A DNA stretch of 64,000 nucleotides from JAAURS01 sp044923475 (lineage in GTDB: Bacteria; Cyanobacteriota; Cyanobacteriia; Thermosynechococcales; Thermosynechococcaceae): NCBI RefSeq assembly GCF_044923475.1, contig NZ_CP137338.1, positions 620,001-684,000 on the forward strand, in the 5' to 3' direction. Numbering within the stretch: the first letter of the stretch is position 1; every line of letters begins with the position of its first letter. Shown here piece by piece: positions 27,155-36,393 of the stretch. The translations under genes were made by a program, and so were the position numbers. The notes under the pieces are model-generated. The model saw nothing but the letters and a program-made list of their open reading frames with translations. It made no database searches and had not been told where the DNA came from.

Positions 27155-27661
27155 CTAATCTACCAAGGAGAACATGAGTTCGCCCTCAGAAACCAACTGC
27201 CCGTTCACCTCGGCCTTGGCCTGCATCTTGCCAAAGCGACGCTGCTTAATGCAAATGAGCTCGACCGTCATCACCAACTGATCGCCCGGCACGACAGGAC
27301 GGCGAAATCGGACCTTATCGATACCTGCAAATAGAGACAATTTGTCCTTGAGATCCGCCATTTGCAGCAGAACGATACCCCCCACTTGAGCCATCGCTTC
27401 AACAATTAAAACCCCTGGCATAATGGGTCTCCCCGGAAAATGCCCTTGAAAGAACGGCTCGTTGACGGTCACGTTTTTGATGCCGACAGCCTTTTCCCCT
27501 GGAAGATTTTCGATAATGCGATCTACCAATAGGAACGGATAACGATGGGGCAAGAGCGCTTGAATTTGCTCAATCGTTAGGGTATTCGATACCTCAGATC
27601 CACCCATTACCGTATGAGCTGGCGCTGAAGATGAGGGAGAAGTTAACGTTGGCATAATCAA
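27155..27661 (-). CDS. fabZ: 3-hydroxyacyl-ACP dehydratase FabZ
   Basis: Hot-dog-fold dehydratase of fatty acid elongation, active on short to long 3-hydroxyacyl-ACP. It has 168 residues including a non-conserved Ser-rich N-terminal 27. Core marks are LLPHRYPFLLVDRI, HFPGRPIMPG with the catalytic His, VLIVEAMAQ with the catalytic Glu, and FRRPVVPGDQL. The start may be Met1, Met3 or Met19. It sits between lpxC and lpxA, which draw on the same hydroxyacyl-ACP pool. Confidence 0.96.
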   Translation of the reverse strand: MIMPTLTSPSSSAPAHTVMGGSEVSNTLTIEQIQALLPHRYPFLLVDRIIENLPGEKAVGIKNVTVNEPFFQGHFPGRPIMPGVLIVEAMAQVGGIVLLQMADLKDKLSLFAGIDKVRFRRPVVPGDQLVMTVELICIKQRRFGKMQAKAEVNGQLVSEGELMFSLVD

Positions 27662-27722
27662 TGTGAAGGTAGGCGGGCATCAAAAGATGAAATAAGGCAG
27701 TAACGAAAAAAACAATCTCAAA

Positions 27723-28583
27723 TTACTGCAACTGCACGAGACGTCGAACGAACTGAGTATGGAGCGCGTGACTGGCTTTGTAGGCCAAAATGTGAGCCTT
27801 AGGCAAGGTTCCCATCAGACTTAAATCTCCCACTAAATCCAGGAGCTTATGGCGAACCGGCTCGTCGGGATAGCGTAAAGGAGGGTTGAGCCATCCCTCA
27901 GTACCGCATACTAAAGCATTCTCTAGACTACCACCTTTGATTAATCCCCTAGCACGTAATTTATCAACCTCTTCTGCAAAGCCAAAGGTTCGCGCTGGGG
28001 CAATTTCAGTCGCAAACTCGGCTCCGCGTACGCTGCACCACTGTCGCCCAATTGCAGGATGGGGAAAATCAATGCCGTAGGTCAGTCGAGTTTCCTCGGC
28101 GGGCACTGCCATCACAAACGCATCGCCCTTCTGAACCGCGATGGGACATCCTACTATCGGGCTATTTCGTAGTTCGGCTTGGCTGGTCCATCCAGTCGCG
28201 AAAATCGCCTGCACCCATTCTCGGGCCGAACCATCTAGCAGCGGAATTTCCGGTCCGCAGACCTCAATGCGGACGTTGTCTATTCCCAAACCAGCCAAGG
28301 CCGCCAAGAGATGTTCGACGGTTCTGACGGTTGCTCCCTGAGCGATTAATTCAGTTGAAAGAACCGTTTGATGCAAGGCATCGATGCACGCTGGAATGAC
28401 GATCGGTCCAGAGGAAAGGTCGGTTCTGACAAAGTAGCGACCTGCATCGATGGGAGCAGGGTGCAGGGTCACTTCTACCGTCTGTCCCGTATGCAGCCCG
28501 ATGCCGCTCAGGCAGATCGGCGCGTTGAGGGTGTGCTGATGGGACAATAACAGGGCTGTCGCAAGGTCGGGATTGGCTGCCAT
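27723..28583 (-). CDS. lpxC: UDP-3-O-acyl-N-acetylglucosamine deacetylase
   Basis: Zinc deacetylase, the committed step of lipid A synthesis. The 286 residues carry GIGLHTGQ, TVEHLLAALAGLGIDN (zinc His), EIPLLDGSA, ARTFGFAEEVDKLRARGLIKGGS, EPVRHKLLDLVGDL (zinc His and Asp) and the late AYKASHALHTQFVRRL with the catalytic His. It begins six bases from the bamA stop. Confidence 0.97.
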   Translation of the reverse strand: MAANPDLATALLLSHQHTLNAPICLSGIGLHTGQTVEVTLHPAPIDAGRYFVRTDLSSGPIVIPACIDALHQTVLSTELIAQGATVRTVEHLLAALAGLGIDNVRIEVCGPEIPLLDGSAREWVQAIFATGWTSQAELRNSPIVGCPIAVQKGDAFVMAVPAEETRLTYGIDFPHPAIGRQWCSVRGAEFATEIAPARTFGFAEEVDKLRARGLIKGGSLENALVCGTEGWLNPPLRYPDEPVRHKLLDLVGDLSLMGTLPKAHILAYKASHALHTQFVRRLVQLQ

Positions 28584-28589
28584 TGCGTC

Positions 28590-30965
28590 CTAAAAGCGTT
28601 CGCCAAAGCCAAATTGGAAGCGACTGCCGCCGTCAATCGTCCAGCCGTAATCGAGCCGAACTGGACCGATCGGCGTTTTTACGCGCAGGCCAACGCCGTA
28701 GCCCAACCCATCCCCCGGCTTCCCGCGTACGATACCGGGCTGACCGGGCACGTCGCTTTGGGTGCCGAGGTTGGTTCCATAATCGACGAACAAAACGCCG
28801 CCAATTCCACCTAAAAATTTCAGCAGGGGGAATCGATATTCAGCCGTCGCTTGGAGGAAACTGCGCCCGCTACCCACTTCGCCTTCATCGTAGCCCCGCA
28901 CAGAGGAGCCGCCCCCTAAGGTGAAGGCTTCGTAGGGCGGTAAGTCTCCTAGGATAGTGCCACCCTGAACGTTGAAGGCCAAAGCCTGAGGGCCTTTGGT
29001 GAATTTAACCAGGTTGACGGGGATGAAATAGCTATAGCTCGCTCGCAGCCGCGTTAAGGTAATGCTGCCCAGTCCCACAGGAATAGACTGATCGAGACCG
29101 ACCCGAAGCACGGAACCTTTGGTAGGGGTTAATGGGTCGTTGCGAAGATCGCGAGAGAGGCCGAGCTGCACTAGGAGAAGATCGTCTTGCCCTTTTCCGC
29201 TAAAGCTCAGGTTGTTGCCGAGTACGTCAAATCTGGAAATGTCAAAATCCTCGTCGCGGATTGAAATTCTTTGATACTGAATCCCGGCGGAAGCGGTCCA
29301 AGCCCTTGCAACTTTATCGGGGTCTTTGGTGAGGGGACGCGCAAACGTGACGCCGCCACCCAGGCGATTGACCCGAGGGGTAATGTCAGTATCTCCAAAC
29401 ACTTGCTGCTGTCCGTTGGGTGCAACGATCGGGTTGGCAAAAGGCCCCAGATTACCCGTATCGCCGAGATTGATGTCGGTCGAACCGCCATCGAATACGA
29501 GCGGACGGGTGAGACGATTAAAGAGGTTGACCGTGTAAGAGGTGCGGTAGGGATCGGTGGCGATCCACGGGTCCGTAAAACTCGCATCGAAGAGAAATTC
29601 GCGGGTTCCCACCTGAATCTGCGTGTTGAGCTTCTGGTTGTTGCCGCCCAGGTTATTTTGGGTATAGGATGCCGTTCCAAACAGACCGCTGTTGGAGCTG
29701 AACCCTGCCCCTGCGGAGAAGTTGCCAGTTTTGCGCTCTTGTACGTTGAGGTTGACGACTACTTTTGTCGGATCTTGCCCTGGTTCTAGGGCGACCTGGA
29801 CGTCTTCGAAGAGTCCGAGTCCGAAGACGCGGCGCAGGTCTGCCTGTAGTTTGTCTCGGTTGAGGGGTTCTCCCGGCTTGGTCCTCAGTTCGCGGGTGAC
29901 GATGTAAGCTTTGGTTCTGCCTTTGGCTGGCTCTCCGTCTTTGTTTTTGTAGCGGACATCAATTCCTTCAATGACGCCCTCAGCAACTTGGAGGGTCACC
30001 ACTCCATCCGCACCGATCTGAGGCGCTCCAGCCACTTGGCCCAGGACGTATCCTTTGTCTTGATAAAACTGGTTGATGGCTTTGATGCCCGTTTGCAACT
30101 CTCTCAGATTGAGAATTTTGCCGTACTGAGGTTGAAAGATCTCGTCGATTTTCTCTTGAGTGAGAATTTGGTTCCCCGCAGGCTGCACGGATTTTAAGAC
30201 GGGGTTGGACTGAACGATAAAGGTTACTCTGACGCCTAAGGGCGTATCGGATGGCTCCGCTCGCACGGCGCTGAAATATCCCGTCGCAAAAATGGCGTTG
30301 ATGTCTACCTGAAGCTGCGATCGCGTTGTCGCCTGTCCCGGTCGCGTAGAAATGGCTTCGTAGACCCGATCGGCCAGTTCGCCCTCAACCCCTTCTACTA
30401 AAACCTCGGAAACAAGGACTTGGCGCTCGGGAGGCTGAACTTCTTCTGTAGAAGGTGGGGCATCTGTTGGAGGGGCTGGTGGTGCTGGTACTGAAGGATC
30501 GGTAGGGGCAGGCTCGCCCGTTGGCGGGGCTGGCGGAGGGCTGGTTGGCGCTGGAGCAGTGGCGTCGGGTGGGGCGGGGAGAGGATTGGTTGGCGCGGGG
30601 ACCGTTTCGCCAGTCGACGGTGTGGGAGGAGGACTGGTTTGTTCGCCAGGTAAGGTCGGTAACGCTTTTTCCTCTGGAGGACTAGAAGGCGTTGCATCGG
30701 GCTTGGGAAGGGGGAAAACTTGGGTGGGTTGCGTTGCCGGATCGGTGGGTGATTGGGCGATTTTTAAGATCGTTTGCTGCGGTTGCGGTTGTCGATCGGG
30801 CTTGTGAGATTGAGGCAAGACTGCTGAAACAGTGTCGCGCCCGACTTTAGGTAGGACCACCGCATCCGAGTCTGAGAGCGTTTGAGCGGCTAGGGGAGCT
30901 GCTGCGCCCGTGAAGACAGACAGCGTTAAAGCCATCCGAAATAGAAGTAAGGAGTAGGATGTCAT
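28590..30965 (-). CDS. bamA: Omp85/BamA family outer membrane protein assembly factor
   Basis: Outer-membrane beta-barrel protein that inserts other barrel proteins. I prefer ATG 30965 (MTSYSLLLFRMALTLSVF...AAAPLAAQ), which gives a clean signal peptide and 791 residues; an in-frame ATG at 31013 is possible. After the signal lies a low-complexity Pro/Thr/Ala linker (about residues 75-185). Three POTRA-like repeats follow, then a 16-strand-like barrel with GGGSSVRGYDEGEVG, and a C-terminal Phe. The long Pro-rich linker with three POTRAs is typical of cyanobacterial Omp85. It sits between purC and lpxC. Confidence 0.95.
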   Translation of the reverse strand: MTSYSLLLFRMALTLSVFTGAAAPLAAQTLSDSDAVVLPKVGRDTVSAVLPQSHKPDRQPQPQQTILKIAQSPTDPATQPTQVFPLPKPDATPSSPPEEKALPTLPGEQTSPPPTPSTGETVPAPTNPLPAPPDATAPAPTSPPPAPPTGEPAPTDPSVPAPPAPPTDAPPSTEEVQPPERQVLVSEVLVEGVEGELADRVYEAISTRPGQATTRSQLQVDINAIFATGYFSAVRAEPSDTPLGVRVTFIVQSNPVLKSVQPAGNQILTQEKIDEIFQPQYGKILNLRELQTGIKAINQFYQDKGYVLGQVAGAPQIGADGVVTLQVAEGVIEGIDVRYKNKDGEPAKGRTKAYIVTRELRTKPGEPLNRDKLQADLRRVFGLGLFEDVQVALEPGQDPTKVVVNLNVQERKTGNFSAGAGFSSNSGLFGTASYTQNNLGGNNQKLNTQIQVGTREFLFDASFTDPWIATDPYRTSYTVNLFNRLTRPLVFDGGSTDINLGDTGNLGPFANPIVAPNGQQQVFGDTDITPRVNRLGGGVTFARPLTKDPDKVARAWTASAGIQYQRISIRDEDFDISRFDVLGNNLSFSGKGQDDLLLVQLGLSRDLRNDPLTPTKGSVLRVGLDQSIPVGLGSITLTRLRASYSYFIPVNLVKFTKGPQALAFNVQGGTILGDLPPYEAFTLGGGSSVRGYDEGEVGSGRSFLQATAEYRFPLLKFLGGIGGVLFVDYGTNLGTQSDVPGQPGIVRGKPGDGLGYGVGLRVKTPIGPVRLDYGWTIDGGSRFQFGFGERF

Positions 30966-31084
30966 AAATTGATTGATTTCTTGCGCCACTTCACACACCA
31001 CGGACAACAGCATCGGTCGAATCTAGCGTCGATCTCGTCTTGCTAGACTCAAGGAGGGATTGTAACGTACCGTTTACCATCTCG

Positions 31085-31819
31085 CTAGACGACCTGTGAC
31101 AGTACGCGTTCCATCACTTGGGCGTAGGCTTGCTCTACATTCCCCAAATCTTGACGAAATCGATCTTTATCCAGCACGCGCCGATCGGGGTCTGCGACAG
31201 ACCGATCCCAAAGGCGGCAGGTATCGGGACTGATTTCATCTGCTAGCAAAATTTGCCCGTTAGAGTCCAAGCCAAACTCCAGCTTAAAGTCCACTAGGGT
31301 CATATCGCAGTTTTGGAAGAAATCAGTCAGAATTTGGTTGATGCGAAGCGCGCTTTCGCGCAATCGATCGATTTGCGCCGCTGTTGCCAGTTTTAGAAGC
31401 GCAATTCGATCGGGGGTGACCAACGGGTCGCCGAGAGCATCGTTTTTGTAGTAGAAGTCGACGAGGGGAAATGGCAAGACGGTACCTAATGCGAGTCCTG
31501 TTTGTTGACAGAGGCTACCCGCTGCAATGTTCCTGACGACGACTTCAAGCGGCACGATCGCGACGGCTTTGACCCGCATTTCGTTGGCACTGAGAAGATC
31601 GATAAAGTGGGTAGATATGCCGCTCGCCTCTAGTTTCTTGAATAAATGAGCGGAGATCTGGCAGTTCATCGCACCTTTGCCAGTAATGATGCCTTTTTTC
31701 TGGGCGTTAAAGGCGGTAGCATCGTCTTTGAAGTAGGATCGCAAAATGTCGGGACGATCTGTAGGGTAAATAATTTTTGCTTTTCCTTCGTAAAGGGGGG
31801 TGACGTCAGACATAGGCAC
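31085..31819 (-). CDS. purC: phosphoribosylaminoimidazole-succinocarboxamide synthase
   Basis: SAICAR synthetase of purine synthesis. The 244 residues carry YEGKAKIIY, KDDATAFNAQKKG, GISTHFIDLL, VVRNIAAGSLCQQTGL, PLVDFYYKNDALGDPLV, TLVDFKLEFG and ADEISPDTCRLWD. Start is GTG 31819 or ATG 31813. It is the first gene of the lipid A/outer-membrane run, an arrangement common in cyanobacteria and not a functional link. Confidence 0.97.
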   Translation of the reverse strand: MPMSDVTPLYEGKAKIIYPTDRPDILRSYFKDDATAFNAQKKGIITGKGAMNCQISAHLFKKLEASGISTHFIDLLSANEMRVKAVAIVPLEVVVRNIAAGSLCQQTGLALGTVLPFPLVDFYYKNDALGDPLVTPDRIALLKLATAAQIDRLRESALRINQILTDFFQNCDMTLVDFKLEFGLDSNGQILLADEISPDTCRLWDRSVADPDRRVLDKDRFRQDLGNVEQAYAQVMERVLSQVV

Positions 31820-32165
31820 GCTTCAAACTTTTTGGAGGGGGGTTGCTGGCTTTTGAGATAAAGGGATGAAAATTGGATTGGGGCTATTTCTGAAATCAAA
31901 ACTGCTCGCGATCGCGCCGATTGACGCGCACCAGTTGGCGTGCAAAGTCTCGTGCCTTGACAACGCGGCAACTTCTGCTCTAGAAACTGCCTAAAATCCA
32001 CCTGCGGCAAGAATGAGAAGAATCTGATGGCAAAAATTGTCAGCGGATCCGCTTAATTATTCTATAGGTATTGCGACTCATCCCGTTATCTTTTTGGAGT
32101 TCGAAGTCGCGGGTTCTAGTTGGCGTTTCAAGATCTCAGTCGCGCGGGAATCAAAGGTGTCGGTC
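31820..32165. other. intergenic region upstream of purC
   Basis: 346 bases between purC and IS4-like copy 2. It must contain the purC operon promoter. It holds one HIP1 site near 31910. No gene or RNA fold was convincing. The right end (GGTGTCGGTC, 32156-32165) is the left target-site copy of the IS. Confidence 0.5.
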
Positions 32166-33470
32166 CTTAGTGGTGCAGAAAACTCAAAGGAGCTGAAAGC
32201 TTTAGAAGACAGTCACCTTGGCAAACTCAATGCGAGTGTTCATCGCATCTCGCTTCTTGAGAGAGGCATAAGCAGGTGGTGGATTACATCGTGGCAAATA
32301 TCTCAAGGGTGGCAGCGGTAATCTTTGATAGCACAACTGATTAATCCGTCTTAGCCCGATTTGCAGAAAACTCAATCCCCTGTGAGCATGCCAATCAATG
32401 GACTTTAGTGCGCCTTGAGCGATCGTTTCAATGGCAACGCAAATGGCAATAATGGTCGCAGCCGCCAGTAACATCAGCAGTCGGCTTAAAGCATGGGCAT
32501 CTCTGAGTTTAGAACGAGGCAGTTCAAAGGCGGCAGACTTGTAATCCTTGAAATGGGGTTCAATGCCACCAAAACGTTGACCATATAGCGCGAAGGTTTG
32601 CACAGAAGGCGATTTATCTGTAATCACAGCCCAAGCCTCCTGGGCGATGGATAATCGAGCGGTCGCCAAATGACAGTGGATATCTTCAAGAATCGTGACA
32701 TCAGAAAATAGAAAAGCTTGTTCAGGCTCTGGCAGCAGGTCAGCAACCGACTCGGTTTGAGCATTAGACAACGTGACCCTCAAATCGGATTTAGCGCGAA
32801 TTGCCCAAGACCATTGATGGCTCCGTAGCCAACGAATTAACTCACCATGCTCAAAGCCTCGGTCAGCCAATAGTGTGATTTGACAATCAGCGGGTAAGAC
32901 CGTCTCAGCCACATCCAGCACTGAGCAATAGTCCGCAAAAGCGACCGTAGCACTGCCATGCTTGAGCACCTTTTGAGCCAAAGGAAAAGAGCGCCCTCCC
33001 CAGGTCAGACAGACCTCTATCAGGCAATACTCATCCCACAGCATGCTTGTATCCAGGGTCAATGTCGTCGCCATGCCCGCCCACGCTTGAAGAAATTGAA
33101 GCAGTAATGGAACATAGAATGTTTCTGAGGTGATCTTGGGATTATGAACGAAGTAGCTCAGTCGTTCCATGTGAGAGCGGGCTTTACAACGACGATGACT
33201 CAAATAAGTCAGCCAATGGCTTAAGCTGCCACTTTGGGCTTGGAGGATTGCAGCGATGTTTTCAGCAAACACAGTAAGGTGACGTTTATCTTTGGGTGTG
33301 ACCCATTGACTCAGTTGAGTTTGCAGTTGACGATAGAGTTGAGGGGTTGACATAGGATTGCTCTGAGTTTGGGAACTTAAGCATCACATTGAATGCCCCT
33401 CTCTGTCACCTTTGACAGATTTGAATATTGCCTGCTGGTAAGGTCTTCATGACTTTTCTGCACCATCAAG
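32166..33470 (-). mobile_element. IS4-like insertion sequence, copy 2, 1305 bp
   Basis: Same element as copy 1, in opposite orientation and of the same length. It has its own perfect 10-bp target duplication, GGTGTCGGTC at 32156-32165 and 33471-33480. The insertion point is 62 bases upstream of the trmD start, so it may have displaced or supplied the trmD promoter. Confidence 0.95.
32202..33353 (-). CDS. IS4-like family transposase
   Basis: 383 residues, identical to the copy-1 transposase except Ala instead of Val at residue 90. It has the same DDE residues and is full length. Confidence 0.93.
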   Translation of the reverse strand: MSTPQLYRQLQTQLSQWVTPKDKRHLTVFAENIAAILQAQSGSLSHWLTYLSHRRCKARSHMERLSYFVHNPKITSETFYVPLLLQFLQAWAGMATTLTLDTSMLWDEYCLIEVCLTWGGRSFPLAQKVLKHGSATVAFADYCSVLDVAETVLPADCQITLLADRGFEHGELIRWLRSHQWSWAIRAKSDLRVTLSNAQTESVADLLPEPEQAFLFSDVTILEDIHCHLATARLSIAQEAWAVITDKSPSVQTFALYGQRFGGIEPHFKDYKSAAFELPRSKLRDAHALSRLLMLLAAATIIAICVAIETIAQGALKSIDWHAHRGLSFLQIGLRRINQLCYQRLPLPPLRYLPRCNPPPAYASLKKRDAMNTRIEFAKVTVF

Positions 33471-33532
33471 GGTGTCGGTCTCTAATTTTCAAGGTTTGTC
33501 AGAATCGAATAAACGGTTAGCGAAGGTTTGTT

Positions 33533-34267
33533 GTGCGGTTTGATATCGTGACGCTGTTTCCTGACTTTTTTGAGTCGCCGCTCCAGTCTGGGTTGATCGG
33601 CAAAGCCCTCAGCAAAGGCATTGCAGAGGTGTACTTAACCAATCCGCGAGACTTTGCTGCCGATAAGCACCGCAGAGTAGACGATGAAACCTACGGCGGT
33701 GGCGCGGGAATGCTGATGAAGCCCGAGCCCATTTTTGCGGCGATCGAGTCGTTACCGATTCTGCCGAAACGGGAGGTGATTTTCTTGACGCCTCAAGGTC
33801 AGCCGATGAACCGAGCCCTGTTTCAAGAGCTGTCCGGTTATCGCGAACAACTGATTTTGCTGTGCGGTCACTACGAGGGCGTAGACGAGCGAGTGGTGGA
33901 GCACTTGGTCACGCGGGAAGTTTCGTTGGGGGATTTTGTCCTGACCTGCGGCGAAATTCCGGCGCTGGCATTGCTGAACGGGGTATTGCGTTTGCTCCCC
34001 GGTACAGTTGCGAAGGAAGATTCTTTAAAGTACGAAAGCTTTGAGGCAGGCTTGCTCGACTACCCGCAATACACGCGACCTGCAAATTTTCGCGGTTGGG
34101 ACGTGCCGGAAGTGTTGAGGTCGGGCAATCACGGCGAAATCGAGCGTTGGCGGCAGCAGCAACAGCTTCAGCGTACCCGCGATCGCCGTCCCGATCTGTA
34201 CGACCGTTGGCTCGCGCTCCAGTCTCCACCTTCAGAGGAGCGCGATCGCGGACCTCAAACGCGCTGA
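33533..34267 (+). CDS. trmD: tRNA (guanine-N1)-methyltransferase
   Basis: Methylates G37 of tRNAs that read CNN codons, preventing frameshifts. The 244 residues form a SPOUT trefoil-knot enzyme: FDIVTLFPDFFESPLQSGLIGKA, PRDFAADKHRRVDDETYGGGAGM, LLCGHYEGVDERV and the knot GDFVLTCGEIPALALLNGVLRLLPG, then the DYPQYTRP and HGEIERWR helices. It starts with GTG 33533. Copy 2 of the IS lies just upstream. Confidence 0.96.
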   Translation: MRFDIVTLFPDFFESPLQSGLIGKALSKGIAEVYLTNPRDFAADKHRRVDDETYGGGAGMLMKPEPIFAAIESLPILPKREVIFLTPQGQPMNRALFQELSGYREQLILLCGHYEGVDERVVEHLVTREVSLGDFVLTCGEIPALALLNGVLRLLPGTVAKEDSLKYESFEAGLLDYPQYTRPANFRGWDVPEVLRSGNHGEIERWRQQQQLQRTRDRRPDLYDRWLALQSPPSEERDRGPQTR

Positions 34268-34344
34268 GTTGCGAGCGCGCGACCAATCGATCGATTAAGA
34301 TAGGTTTGAAAACAGCCTCTTCTCAGGTACAAGCGGGTCTTTCA

Positions 34345-34884
34345 ATGTATCATCAAGTTCTAAAAGGTTTGGGATTTGCCATCGCTGCATCCGTTTTATC
34401 GTTCTCTGGCATCGGGCAAGCTTTTGAGTTAGATCCGCCCAATCGGTTGCCAGGACTGTCGAGCGTGAATGCTTACCTGCCGCCTTTGATCGCGCCTTTG
34501 CGATTAGAACTCGATCTCTCGGCGCGCAAGGTGACTTTATACCGCGCGGGAGAAGCCTTTAAGAGCTACCCCGTAGCAGTAGGGCGTCCGGGATGGGAAA
34601 CCCCCACGGGAACCTTTAAGATTGAAACGATGTATCGCAACCCGACGTGGGTGAACCCTTTTACGGGGGAAGTGATTCCTGGCGGCGATCGAGATAACCC
34701 CTTAGGGCGTCGTTGGATGGGTTTTCATAAGGACGGCAAAAACTGGGCTGGATTTCACGGAACGAATAGCGTGAGCAGCATCGGTACGGCGGCCTCCCAC
34801 GGCTGCGTGCGGATGTTTGAAAAAGACATTGAAGAGCTGTTTCAGTTGGTTGCGGTGGGAACGCCGCTAACGGTGAAGCGTTAG
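34345..34884 (+). CDS. L,D-transpeptidase (YkuD family)
   Basis: A 179-residue exported YkuD-domain enzyme that forms or edits 3-3 peptidoglycan cross-links. I chose ATG 34345, which gives a signal peptide (LGFAIAASVLSFSGIGQA). An ORF extending upstream overlaps trmD and is not credible. The catalytic motif is HGTNSVSSIGTAASHGCVRM, with the Cys nucleophile. The preceding PVAVGRPGWETPTGTFKIET is also typical. Confidence 0.93.
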   Translation: MYHQVLKGLGFAIAASVLSFSGIGQAFELDPPNRLPGLSSVNAYLPPLIAPLRLELDLSARKVTLYRAGEAFKSYPVAVGRPGWETPTGTFKIETMYRNPTWVNPFTGEVIPGGDRDNPLGRRWMGFHKDGKNWAGFHGTNSVSSIGTAASHGCVRMFEKDIEELFQLVAVGTPLTVKR

Positions 34885-34885
34885 C

Positions 34886-35488
34886 TCAATCGGAATGCCA
34901 AAAATCTGTAACGTCGTAACTGAAGTCGGCGAGCATGCGACGCAGTAAGGGCAGGCTCAGCCCGATCACGTTGCTGTGGCACCCTTGAATCTGCTCCACA
35001 AACAGGCCGCCTTTGCCATCGAGGGCAAATCCGCCCGCACAGTCGAGCGGTTCGCGGGTGTCGACGTAGGCTTCAATTTGGCGATCGCTCGTTAAGGCAA
35101 ACTCGACGAGGGTCTTTTGGGTGCGCACTGCATTTCGGTTTTGGTAGAGGTCGAACAGCGCGTGGCCGGTGTATAGTTCCCCCGCGCGCCCGCGCATTTG
35201 CCGCCAGCGGGCGATCGCCTCGGCGCGATCGCGGGGTTTACCAAAGATTTCGCCCTCTAGGGTCATGACCGAATCGCAGCCCAAAACCAACGCAGAAGCA
35301 TGTTGCTGCGCGACCAAACGCGCCTTCTCAAAAGCTAACTGTCGGACGAGATCGACCGGATTGGTCGTTTGAATCGTGGATTCGTCAAACCGACTCGGCT
35401 GCACCTCGGCCTGAATTCCGACGGTCTCTAGCAGGCTGCGGCGTGCTGGAGAAGCAGAGGCCAAGATAAAGCGAAAGCGAGATCCCAT
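34886..35488 (-). CDS. maf: Maf family nucleoside triphosphate pyrophosphatase
   Basis: House-cleaning NTP pyrophosphatase. The start at ATG 35488 (MGSRFRFILASASPARRSLL) fits the family; in-frame starts further upstream add 17 or 51 unconserved residues. It has 200 residues. Conserved parts are SPARRSLLETVG, ALVLGCDSVMTLEGEIFGKP, FSYDVTDFW at the end, and YVDTREPLDCAGGFALDGKGG. Some homologues also act as septum inhibitors. Confidence 0.93.
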   Translation of the reverse strand: MGSRFRFILASASPARRSLLETVGIQAEVQPSRFDESTIQTTNPVDLVRQLAFEKARLVAQQHASALVLGCDSVMTLEGEIFGKPRDRAEAIARWRQMRGRAGELYTGHALFDLYQNRNAVRTQKTLVEFALTSDRQIEAYVDTREPLDCAGGFALDGKGGLFVEQIQGCHSNVIGLSLPLLRRMLADFSYDVTDFWHSD

Positions 35489-35564
35489 ATCTTTTATCCC
35501 GATCGAAAAAGTTTCAAGTACAGGCATAATAATGAAAGAAATATGAAAAATCCACGGAGCATCT

Positions 35565-35903
35565 GTGCTGGACTTAGATTCCTCAACGATTAAAACACCT
35601 GCCCCCAGCATGCCAAAAACTGGGATGTTCCGGGAATTCATGACTGCATTTATCGCGATTTTTTTTGCTGAAATTGGGGATAAAACCCAGCTGGCGACAT
35701 TATTAATGACCGCCGAGTCTCAATCGCCGTGGGTTGTGTTTGCAGGGGCTGCCGCTGCTTTAATCTCCACCAGTCTCCTCGGCGTCCTCGTCGGTCGATG
35801 GTTATCGCGTCGGCTTTCAGAAGAGACGCTTCAGACTGTAACGGGTGCAGGCATGCTGCTGATTGCGGTCTTGCTGCTCTGGGATGTCGTTCACCTCGGT
35901 TAA
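35565..35903 (+). CDS. half-size UPF0016/GDT1 family cation exchanger subunit 1
   Basis: A 112-residue membrane protein with about three hydrophobic segments and one EIGDKTQL motif, the E-x-G-D-(K/R)-(T/S) signature of UPF0016 (TMEM165/GDT1). Full-length family members contain two such motifs. Here the second motif is on the next gene, 15 bases downstream, so the two probably form a heterodimer. In cyanobacteria this family exports Mn(2+), and half-size pairs are known as hemi manganese exchangers. Start is GTG 35565, with internal ATGs at 35610, 35625 and 35640 as alternatives. Confidence 0.88.
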   Translation: MLDLDSSTIKTPAPSMPKTGMFREFMTAFIAIFFAEIGDKTQLATLLMTAESQSPWVVFAGAAAALISTSLLGVLVGRWLSRRLSEETLQTVTGAGMLLIAVLLLWDVVHLG

Positions 35904-35918
35904 GGAGGCCGCCAAACA

Positions 35919-36200
35919 ATGGACTGGAAACTTTTTGCCGCTAGCTTTGTAATGGTTTTTATTGCGGAATTGGGGGACAAAAGCCAGTTGACTGCCATCA
36001 CCCTCAGCGGTCAATGTCAGAACCCCAGGGCAGTCTTTTTGGGATCTGCTTGCGCCCTTATTCTTGCTAGCTTTTTAGGCGTATTAATGGGCGAAGGGTT
36101 TGCTCGGGTACTCCCCACCCATCTCCTGAAGGCCGCCGCCGCAAGCGGCTTTGCCGCGATGGGATTGGGCCTGCTGTGGAAGCCTCAGCGGATGGGATAG
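35919..36200 (+). CDS. half-size UPF0016/GDT1 family cation exchanger subunit 2
   Basis: A 93-residue membrane protein with ELGDKSQL near residue 17, the partner motif to the upstream EIGDKTQL. Three hydrophobic segments are seen. AAGGAGG just before ATG 35919 is a strong ribosome binding site. It is very likely co-transcribed with subunit 1, and one functional exchanger would need both. Confidence 0.9.
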   Translation: MDWKLFAASFVMVFIAELGDKSQLTAITLSGQCQNPRAVFLGSACALILASFLGVLMGEGFARVLPTHLLKAAAASGFAAMGLGLLWKPQRMG

Positions 36201-36393
36201 AAAGGCTGAAGCGAAAGGTTGGGTTCGACAGATCGCCGAATACCTCGCCGAACATTGCTTTTTTTCGCGCGAACGAGGTCTTGGCTCGCTATGCTAGGAT
36301 GGCAAACAAAGGTTATTTTCGGCTGGGTAATTCACTCGATGGGCGTCTCTCCGAATCTAAGCTTTAATTGACTTCTCAGTTTGGAGATACAGC

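Noticed and set aside
31666..32010. Open frame overlapping the start of purC on the minus strand
   Set aside because: It overlaps the confident purC start in another frame and has no recognisable features, low complexity near the end and no ribosome binding site.
16049..33470. Composite transposon made of the two IS4-like copies
   Set aside because: Each copy has its own perfect 10-bp target duplication, so they inserted independently.
34096..34344. Long N-terminal extension of the L,D-transpeptidase gene
   Set aside because: It overlaps trmD in another frame and would bury the signal peptide.
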